From: an uncultured Erysipelotrichaceae bacterium
GTDB lineage: Bacteria > Bacillota_I > Bacilli_A > Erysipelotrichales > Erysipelotrichaceae
Reading direction: 5' to 3'
DNA: 6,766 nucleotides
Assembly: GCA_900314345.1 (NCBI GenBank)
Contig: OMUX01000386.1
Span: 1 to 6,766 of the forward strand
The position numbers and the translations under genes were made by a program. This document shows positions 1-6,000 of the stretch, one piece after another. The notes under the pieces are model-generated. The model saw nothing but the letters and a program-made list of their open reading frames with translations. It made no database searches and was not told the origin of the DNA. Numbering within the stretch: position 1 is the stretch's first letter; the number at the start of each line of letters is the position of its first letter.

Positions 1-307
1 CCACCTTCGTGGGCTCAATATCATACTCCAGGCATACCGTTTCCACCATGTCATCATCCAGGGCAGAGTTGATGGTGACCATCTTGCCCTGCATGAAGAG
101 GACTTTGATCACATCACCGGAACTTCTCTGGATCTTCTTGGCAAGCTCGCCGACCGTAATCCCGTCACTGTAGGTAATGGCCTTGACCTGCGGTGCCTTG
201 GGACGCGGAGCAGGCGTAAAGCTGCGGTTATTGCTGTGTCCCCCGCGCCTGTTGTTCTGCGGTTTCCTGGTATTGTTATTGTTTGGTCTGCTGTTCTTCT
301 TCTGCAT
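1..307 (-). CDS. infB: Translation initiation factor IF-2, N-terminal part (3' end beyond window)
   Basis: IF-2 is the cytoplasmic GTPase that brings initiator fMet-tRNA to the 30S subunit and promotes subunit joining. I translated this region by hand. It starts at ATG 307-305 and stays open to position 1, giving the first 102 residues. Residues 1-40 are a basic, Asn/Arg/Pro-rich disordered leader (begins MQKKNSRPNNNN). Residues about 41-102 match the IF2_N domain, with the typical pattern ITVGELAKKI, then SSGDVIKVLFMQGKMVTIN, then a D-D-x-x-V-E motif and EYDIE. The GTPase domain is outside the window. The start is supported by a strong Shine-Dalgarno, AAAGGAGAGG at 311-320, six bases from the ATG if measured from GGAG. 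The gene is last of the visible operon, 77 bases after ylxR. The leader before IF2_N is short, as in many Bacillota and unlike the long enterobacterial form. Confidence 0.95.
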   Translation of the reverse strand, partial: MQKKNSRPNNNNTRKPQNNRRGGHSNNRSFTPAPRPKAPQVKAITYSDGITVGELAKKIQRSSGDVIKVLFMQGKMVTINSALDDDMVETVCLEYDIEPTKV

Positions 308-384
308 TTTCCTCTCCTTTCACACAGAGAGCCGTACTCCCTGATTCAGATCTGATCCACATCACATCCTTCCATCGGCATGCT
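308..384 (-). other. ylxR-infB intergenic spacer without ylxQ
   Basis: This 77-base spacer separates the ylxR stop from the infB start. In Bacillus-type operons a roughly 100-codon L7Ae-family gene (ylxQ) usually sits here. The spacer is too short to hold it, and no remnant is apparent. It contains the infB ribosome binding site (311-320) and a 10-base perfect palindrome TCAGATCTGA (346-355), which has no loop and is probably chance. I see no promoter or terminator, so infB is most likely read from the same transcript as ylxR. Confidence 0.7.
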
Positions 385-642
385 TCAGTGCATGGCCTTT
401 TCAATTTCCGCCCAGAATTCCTCCGGGATCTTTGTCTCAAGTGCCTTTTCCAGCGCTCTGTTTTTCTTTGCCACAGGGATGACGGCAGGATCCTTCTTCA
501 GGTATGCACCCCTGCCGTTTGCCCTGCCGGTCAGATCCACCGCCAGTGTTCCTTCCGGTGTGCGGACAATCCGCAGCAGCTCCTTCTTGGGAAGCTGCTC
601 ACCCGAGGCAACACAGCGGCGCATCGGTATCTTTCTCGGCAT
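385..642 (-). CDS. ylxR: YlxR/RnpM family RNA-binding protein (RNase P modulator)
   Basis: The product is an 85-residue basic protein of the YlxR (DUF448) family. The family signature is visible: PMRRCVASGEQLPKKELLR at residues 6-24, the strand RIVRTPEG, and the glycine-rich GRANGRGAYL at 39-48. The length is normal for the family. In Bacillus subtilis the protein is now called RnpM and binds RNase P RNA to modulate its activity; transferring that role here rests on homology. The ATG (642-640) shares one base with the nusA stop (TGATG), and AAGGA at 652-656, inside the end of nusA, lies nine bases upstream of it. This arrangement points to translational coupling with nusA. It is followed by infB; the usual ylxQ is absent. 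Confidence 0.93.
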   Translation of the reverse strand: MPRKIPMRRCVASGEQLPKKELLRIVRTPEGTLAVDLTGRANGRGAYLKKDPAVIPVAKKNRALEKALETKIPEEFWAEIEKAMH

Positions 643-2486
643 CAGCGTTCGTCCTTGTAGTACTCATCGTAATCATCGTAGTCGATGTCGTACTTCTTTT
701 CGTTTTCCTCTTCCTCTTCACGCTCGATCTCATCCAGTTCCTCCTGGGAATAGATCGGCTTGTTGTCGATGTTGAGGTTCTTGTTCTTCTCCTGCAGCTG
801 CTTCAGGAGATCCTCATTTCTGGTCTTGATGCCGTCGTCCTCACCCTTCTTCTTCTTTCTGCGGGCAGGTGCCTGCGGCTTGGGCTTGGAGGTATTTGCA
901 AGCTTCTCGAATCTGGAGACATACTCATTCTTTGCGGCAACCTCTTCGAGATCAACCTTCTTTTTCTTCGGAGCCTTGACTTCAGTCTTCTCTTCAGCAG
1001 GCTCCTCTTCTTCAACAGGTTCAGCCGCTTCAGCAGGTGCTTCCTCAGCTTCTGCTTCTGTTTCAACAGCAGCTTCCGGCTCCTCAGAAACAGCTTCTTC
1101 CTCTGCCGGCTTCTCTTCCACAGGTGCCGGTGCAGCCTCTTCCTTGACAGGCTCTTCAGCAGGCTTGGCTTCTTCCGCCGGTCCTGCATAGACTTCATCA
1201 CGGATCTTCTCGCCGAGCACTTCCTGCATCTCTTCCGGAATCACTTCGCTGTTTTCATAGGCAGCGGCGTTGTCCTCGCTTGCCTTGCGGGCGAGCTCCT
1301 CCACTCTTGCACGGCGCTTTTCATCCTCGGCAGCAGCGGCTTCCTGTGCCTTCTCCTTGCGGCGCTTCTCATACTCCTGCTTCATCTTTGCATAGCGCTC
1401 TTCGGAAGCGGCGAGCATCTCGTCGTAGTTCTGTCCTTCCTCTTCCAGCTCTTCCCTGGTCTTGATGTCGATCTTGTGACCGGTCAGCTTGACGGCAAGC
1501 CTTGCATTCTTGCCGCGCTTGCCGATGGCAAGGCTCAGCTGATCCTCATCAACGATGACAAGCAGGCTCTTTCCGTCTTCACCGATCAGCACTTCCCTGA
1601 TCTCTGCCGGAGCCAGTGCATTCTTCACCAGCTGCTTGATATCCTCGCTCCACTGGAAGATATCGATCTTCTCCCCATGGAGTTCTTCAATGATTTCCTG
1701 GACACGGCTTCCGCGCTGGCCGATGCAGGCGCCGATGGGATCCACCTCCGGATTGTAGGAGATGACTGCCATCTTTGTTCTTTCACCTGGTTCACGGGCA
1801 ATGGCCTTGATTTCCACAATACCCTGGGAGATTTCCGGAACTTCCTTTTCAAACAGACGCTTCACCAGCATCGGATCAGCTCTGGAAACAAGCACCTGGC
1901 TTCCCTTGGTATCCTTGTTGACCTCGGTGATGACGACACGGATCTTCTGTCCTTCCACAAGACGCTCCTGCGGGATCTGTGCGCTCTTGGGCATTAATGC
2001 TGTTGTCTTGCCGAGGCTGATCAGGGCGAACTTCTCCTTGACGGATTCCACAAGGCCGATAACCATCTCATTGAGCTGGTCAATGTAGGTGTCATAGACA
2101 GCGACCTTCTCTGCCTCACGGATCTTCTGGCGCATGACATTGCGGGCCAGTCCGGCAGCGGCTCTGCTCATGGATTCGATTTCAATCTCACGCTTTACCT
2201 GGTCATTCAGTACGGCATCCGGCTTATATTCACGGGCAGTTGCCAGATCCATCTGCAGTTCATCGTCTTCGACATTCTCAACGACATCATAGACCTGGAA
2301 CAGATCAATGGTCTGTGTCTTCTCGTTGATTTCGGCAATGACATTGATGTCGGAAAGCTCCGCATCCTTCTTGTATGCCTTTGCCATGGCTTCCTTCAGG
2401 GCATCCAGGATGACCTCTTCCGGAATCTTGCGCTCTTCCTCGATATCACCGAGAGCCTTGAGCATATCCTTGTACTTCAGCTTCAT
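642..2486 (-). CDS. nusA: Transcription termination/antitermination factor NusA with long acidic C-terminal extension
   Basis: NusA binds RNA polymerase near the RNA exit channel and controls pausing, intrinsic termination and antitermination. Domains in this 614-residue protein: RNAP-binding N-terminal domain about 1-128; S1 domain about 133-201; KH1 about 202-278 with CIGQRGSRVQEI at 254-265; KH2 about 279-345 with IGKRGKNARLAVKL at 321-334. The Bacillus protein (about 370 residues) ends shortly after KH2. Here a tail of some 265 residues follows: a charged, probably helical segment (350-405), a Glu/Ala/Pro-rich stretch (430-505), basic clusters PKKKK and RRKKKK (506-510, 542-547), and a very acidic tyrosine-rich end (582-614). 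The ATG at 2486-2484 suits the conserved N terminus. AAAGGA lies only two bases before it, while a second purine-rich site (GGAAGAG, about 2502-2508) is about 15 bases upstream, so neither spacing is ideal; Met8 is a less likely alternative start. The gene begins 27 bases after the rimP stop, in the same operon. Confidence 0.96.
   Translation of the reverse strand: MKLKYKDMLKALGDIEEERKIPEEVILDALKEAMAKAYKKDAELSDINVIAEINEKTQTIDLFQVYDVVENVEDDELQMDLATAREYKPDAVLNDQVKREIEIESMSRAAAGLARNVMRQKIREAEKVAVYDTYIDQLNEMVIGLVESVKEKFALISLGKTTALMPKSAQIPQERLVEGQKIRVVITEVNKDTKGSQVLVSRADPMLVKRLFEKEVPEISQGIVEIKAIAREPGERTKMAVISYNPEVDPIGACIGQRGSRVQEIIEELHGEKIDIFQWSEDIKQLVKNALAPAEIREVLIGEDGKSLLVIVDEDQLSLAIGKRGKNARLAVKLTGHKIDIKTREELEEEGQNYDEMLAASEERYAKMKQEYEKRRKEKAQEAAAAEDEKRRARVEELARKASEDNAAAYENSEVIPEEMQEVLGEKIRDEVYAGPAEEAKPAEEPVKEEAAPAPVEEKPAEEEAVSEEPEAAVETEAEAEEAPAEAAEPVEEEEPAEEKTEVKAPKKKKVDLEEVAAKNEYVSRFEKLANTSKPKPQAPARRKKKKGEDDGIKTRNEDLLKQLQEKNKNLNIDNKPIYSQEELDEIEREEEEENEKKYDIDYDDYDEYYKDER
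645..1439 (-). other. Disordered acidic/basic tail of NusA (low-complexity coding segment)
   Basis: This segment codes for NusA residues about 350-614, outside any known NusA fold I recognise. The central part (972-1199, residues 430-505) is a degenerate run of Glu, Ala, Pro and Val in short motifs such as PAEE, EEAP and PVEE. No exact DNA tandem repeat is visible, so this is amino-acid bias rather than a recent repeat expansion. After it come two lysine/arginine clusters and an acidic end with the Tyr/Asp series YDIDYDDYDEYY. It is not the pair of acidic AR repeats known from the E. coli protein, since those are folded domains with a different sequence. The reading frame is intact through to the stop, so it appears to be part of the native protein. 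Confidence 0.8.
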
Positions 2487-2513
2487 AATCCTTTATTCTT
2501 CTCTTCCTTTTCC

Positions 2514-2978
2514 TTAGAATCTGACGGCCAGCCGGATGAACTCAACATCCTCTGCTGGAAATTCACAATGCTTGGTACGGGTCTTCACCCGGTAGTCCAG
2601 GTGAATGATGCCGTCTGTGTACGCTGTAACCTCGCCCGTCAGCTCCAGCGTCTTGTCAACGGGATGTTTCAGACGGACATAGACATAAGGATCCTTGATT
2701 GTATTCAGTTCATTCAGATCCCTGATTTCCCTTTCCGCCCCGGGAGAGCAGACATCCAGCGTATAAGCTGAGGATGAAGGATCGTGCTCATCCAGGAATG
2801 CGGAAACCTGTTCCGATACCATGGCACAGGTATCCAGGTCCATCGTGCCGTCCGGCTTCATGATCGATACTTCCAGTGTGTGGTCCTTTCCGCCCCGCCA
2901 TGCAAGGTCATACAGCTTGACGCCAAGTGCCTCAATGACAGGGGTGAGCAGCTGTTTCAACTGTTCTGTATTCTCCAT
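2514..2978 (-). CDS. rimP: Ribosome maturation factor RimP
   Basis: RimP binds the 30S subunit during assembly and helps its maturation, acting early with uS12 and the central pseudoknot region. The product has 154 residues, the usual family length. The N-terminal alpha/beta domain (about 1-82) carries the family motif YTLDVCSPGAEREI at 72-85, equivalent to the more common YxLEVSSPGxxRPL; the Leu-Asp and Pro of the consensus are replaced by Ala-Glu and Glu. The C-terminal SH3-like domain (about 87-154) shows VRLKHPVDKT, then LTGEVTAY, and ends DVEFIRLAVRF. The frame stays open upstream to an ATG at 3389, but that extension lies antisense-free inside polC in another frame and has no homology to RimP. 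ATG 2978-2976 is therefore chosen. It follows GGGAGGG (2981-2987), close-spaced but strong. It is the first gene after the predicted promoter and 27 bases before nusA. Confidence 0.95.
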   Translation of the reverse strand: MENTEQLKQLLTPVIEALGVKLYDLAWRGGKDHTLEVSIMKPDGTMDLDTCAMVSEQVSAFLDEHDPSSSAYTLDVCSPGAEREIRDLNELNTIKDPYVYVRLKHPVDKTLELTGEVTAYTDGIIHLDYRVKTRTKHCEFPAEDVEFIRLAVRF

Positions 2979-2980
2979 AT

Positions 2981-2987
2981 CCCTCCC
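2981..2987 (-). promoter_or_regulatory. rimP ribosome binding site
   Basis: GGGAGGG lies two bases upstream of the rimP ATG (GGAGG core three bases away), which is tighter than the usual five to nine. It is the only purine-rich site near a start that matches the RimP N terminus, so it decides the start. It could pair weakly with CUCCU in the 3' arm of the leader hairpin. Confidence 0.7.
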
Positions 2988-3000
2988 GTATACAAGAATG

Positions 3001-3022
3001 AAGGAGTGCTTCCGCACTCCTT
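3001..3022 (-). promoter_or_regulatory. Stem-loop in the rimP leader (GGAA tetraloop)
   Basis: This is a perfect 9-bp inverted repeat. In the sense RNA, AAGGAGUGC pairs with GCACUCCUU around the four-base loop GGAA, a GNRA-type tetraloop closed by C-G, which is a very stable form. On the gene strand the stem is followed by CATTCTTG, a poor U-tract, so it would be at best a weak terminator for transcripts coming from polC. On the opposite strand it is followed by only two further T bases after the stem (3023-3024). Because it begins just a few bases after the predicted rimP transcription start, it may instead protect the 5' end of the operon mRNA or influence rimP translation. The structure is seen in the sequence; the role is inferred. 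Confidence 0.7.
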
Positions 3023-3034
3023 TTGAACAATCAG

Positions 3035-3063
3035 AATATAACAGGGAATAAACGCGAATGCAA
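3035..3063 (-). promoter_or_regulatory. Predicted sigma-A promoter for rimP-nusA-ylxR-infB
   Basis: Reading the minus strand, a -35-like TTGCAT (3063-3058) is separated by exactly 17 bases from TATATT (3040-3035), a five-of-six match to the -10 consensus. TG at 3043-3042 gives the extended -10 form TGnTATATT, which can offset the weak -35 (three of six). The likely transcription start is near G3028, placing the hairpin at 3001-3022 at the very 5' end of the mRNA. The site lies in the AT-rich gap just after the polC stop, which is where the nusA operon promoter would be expected. Confidence 0.65.
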
Positions 3064-3088
3064 GCGGTTTTTAGAGTTTTCACCTGCA

Positions 3089-6000
3089 TCAGAACAGCGA
3101 CATCTGGTTGCTTTCCTGCATGTCGCCGATCGCTCCCAGTGCCTCCAGCTTCTTCAGCATGGCAGCGGAGAGCTTTGTCCGCTTGATGATATCCTCCTTG
3201 GACAGGAATTCTCCCTGTTTCCTGGCCTCGACAATGGATTCCGCAACCCCTGCCCCAAGGCCGTCGATGACGGTAAAGGGCGGAATGATCGTGCGGGTAT
3301 CCGGCTTGATGACGGAGAATACCGTCGCCTGGGATTTGTAGAGATCGACATTGGAGATCGAGTAGCCTCTTGCATAGAGCTCCTCGCATACCTCCAGCGT
3401 GTCAAACAATGCCTTCTCCTTGTTGGAGACAGGGTTTGTGGTATAGCGGTCCTGCATGCGGGACTGGATGTCCTGCATCCTTCCACGGACTGCCTCAATG
3501 CCCTTGGACATGGTCTCGATCTCATAGGCATCACAGCGCAGCGTGAAGTACTGGATGTAGAAGTTCCATGGCTCATGGACCTTGTACCAGGCAATACGGA
3601 TCGCCATCATGACATAGGCAACGGCATGGGCCTTCGGGAACATGTACTTGATCTTCTTGCAGGATTCAATGTACCAGTCCGGCACATCATGTGCCTTCAT
3701 GTTTTCTTCCTGGTCCGGACGAAGACCTCTTCCCTTACGCACATCCTCCATGGTCTTGAAGGCATCGATCGGCTTGAGATCCTTGCCGAGAAGATACGTC
3801 ATGATATCATCACGGCATCCGATGACTTCGGACAGCGGGTGGCCCTGCTGGACCAGCACCTGGGCATTGCCTGCCCAGACATCGGTACCATGGGACAGAC
3901 CGGAGATGATGACCAGATCCGAGAAGTGATGCGGACGTGTCTCTTCGAGAACCTTTCTTGTGGTTCTTGTTCCGAACTCCGGAAGACCCAGGGCACCTGT
4001 TTCCTTGTGATATACCTTGGGGTCCGCCTTGAGGGCAGTGTCTTCATAGAACAAAGACAATGTCTCCGGATCATTCACCGGCAGCGTCATGGGCTTCTGG
4101 TCGGCAATCTGCTGCATGAGCCTCATGCAGGTCGGATCGACATGGCCCAGGATATCGAACTTCAGGACGTTGTCATGGATATCATGGAAGTCATAGTGCG
4201 TTGTCTTCCATTCACTGTTTGGATCATTGGCCGGATACTGCACCGGTGTGAAGTCTTCGGCATCGTAGCCTTCCGGAATGATGATGATGCCGCCTGGATG
4301 CTGGCCGGTGGTGCGCTTGACGTTCTGGCATCCTTTGGCCAGGTAATCCTTCATGCAGCGGCGCATGTTCGTGATGCCCATCTTCTCACAGTATCCTGAT
4401 ACATAGCCATAGGCCGTCTTCTCAGCCACGGTGCCGATGGTACCGGCACGGAAGGCATGCTTTTCACCGAAGACCTGCTTGATGAAGGCATGGGCATGCG
4501 ACTGATATTCATTGGAGAAGTTCAGGTCGATATCAGGGACCTTGTCGGCATTGAAGCCAAGGAAGGTCTGGAACGGAATATTGTGGCCGTTGCCCCGCAT
4601 CATCGTTCCGCATTCCGGGCATGGCTTGTCCGGAAGATCAAAGCCGGACTTGCATTCCTTGTCCTGGATCCATTCCGTATAGTTGCACTTCGGGCAGCGG
4701 TAGTGCGGCGGAAGTGCGTTGACTTCCGTGATGCCGGACATCGTCGCCGTAAATGAGGAGCCGACGGAACCACGGGAACCGACCACATAGCCGTCATCGT
4801 TGGACTTCTTTACAAGCAGATGGGCGATGTAGTAGTGCACGTCGAAACCGTTGCGGATGATGTTCTCCAGCTCTTCCTCCAGACGGTTGTGCACGATATC
4901 GGGAATCTTTCCGTTGTGTTCATAGAGCCGCTTCTCCGTTGCATAGCAGATTTCACGCAGCTTCTGGTCGGAGCCTTCAATGCTTGGCGGATAGGTGCCG
5001 CTTGGAACCGGCTGCACCTCTTCCAGCAGATTGAAGATCTTCTTCGGATTGTCAATGACGATCTGGTGCACCAGTGCTTCATCTTCCAGCCATGCAAATT
5101 CATCGAGCATCTCATTGGTCAGACGGATATGCTGGTCCGGGTTCTTTGTCTTGTGACGCAGGTCATCATCACGGATATAGAGCGGATGTGCAGCACCGCC
5201 GACCCCCTGGGACATGATATATACATCCCGGAAGATCTTCTGGGACGGCCTGCAGTAATGGGCATCACTGTCTGCCACCACCGGCTTGCCAAGCTTCTGT
5301 GCCATGGCGATGATGCGCTTCTGCACCTGCTTCACACGGTCCATGCTCGGTACACTTCCGGCTGCCACGAATGTCGTGTAGTTTCCAAGAGGCTGCAGCT
5401 CAATGTAGTCATAGAAGGCAATGGCTCTTGCAAGCCTTGCATCATCCCCGTTGCATGCCATTTCCCATACTTCATTGTTCATGCAGGAACTGCCGATGAG
5501 GATGTTTCTTCTGTCTTTCTGAAGAGAGCTTCTCCTGATCCTTGCTTCAGCGGTCACTTCACCGCCTTCCTTGCTGGACTTGCCCATGACGGCAAGGGTA
5601 TCGGTGCAGCTTTCCGTCACCATCTGATACAGACGCTTCAGGCCTGCCTTGTTCTTTGCCAGTACAATGACATGGCTTCTTCTGACCTTCTCATAGGCCT
5701 TTTCACCCTGTGCCTTGTACTGCAGGTCATGGATTGTGCGGACACCCTTCTTCTGTGCATCCTTGATCAGGCACAGGAAAACACCTGCCAGTGCCTCGGC
5801 GTCATAGTCAGCACGGTGGGCGACTTCCTCATCATAGGAGACACGGTAGTATCTGGCGATGTTGCCGAGTCTGTATGCCCTTCTTTCCGGCAGGATGGCT
5901 CTTGCAAGATCCAGGGTATCAATCGTGCAGTTGGTTAACGGAGGAAGTCCGATTCTTCTCAGTTCTTCATTGAAGAAGTTATAGTCGAATGTAGCGTTAT

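Noticed and set aside
346..355. Ten-base palindrome TCAGATCTGA in the ylxR-infB spacer.
   Set aside because: It has no loop and no extension beyond ten bases, and it is not at an operator-like position relative to any promoter; chance is sufficient.
972..1199. Possible tandem DNA repeat in the nusA tail.
   Set aside because: The protein is repetitive in composition, but I could not find an exact or regular DNA unit. Codons vary between similar peptide units, so it is low-complexity coding sequence, not a repeat array.
504..1997. Long open frame on the plus strand (497 codons) opposite nusA and ylxR.
   Set aside because: Its product is an implausible Leu/Phe/Val/Ser-rich string. It arises because the Glu/Lys-rich codons of NusA (GAA, GAG, AAG) read as TTC, CTC, CTT on the other strand. 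There is no recognisable domain, and NusA below it is a clear homologue.
3050..3072. Imperfect inverted repeat (AAACGC with GCGGTTT) after the polC stop as a polC terminator.
   Set aside because: It has only six pairs with a bulge and an eight-base loop, and no U-tract on the gene strand. It also overlaps the much better promoter match.
2979..3389. Extended upstream start for rimP, giving a 291-residue protein.
   Set aside because: The extra 137 residues overlap the end of polC in another frame and cross the promoter and hairpin. RimP homology begins at the ATG at 2978, which has its own ribosome binding site and gives the normal family length.
3023..4399. Long open frame on the plus strand (458 codons) opposite polC.
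   Set aside because: It is antisense to well-conserved PolC motifs. Its open length follows from PolC codon use, and its product matches no family I know.
4820..5938. Plus-strand open frame (372 codons) opposite polC PHP/exonuclease regions.
   Set aside because: It is a shadow of the PolC frame, with no Shine-Dalgarno-supported start that I can defend and no recognisable domain.
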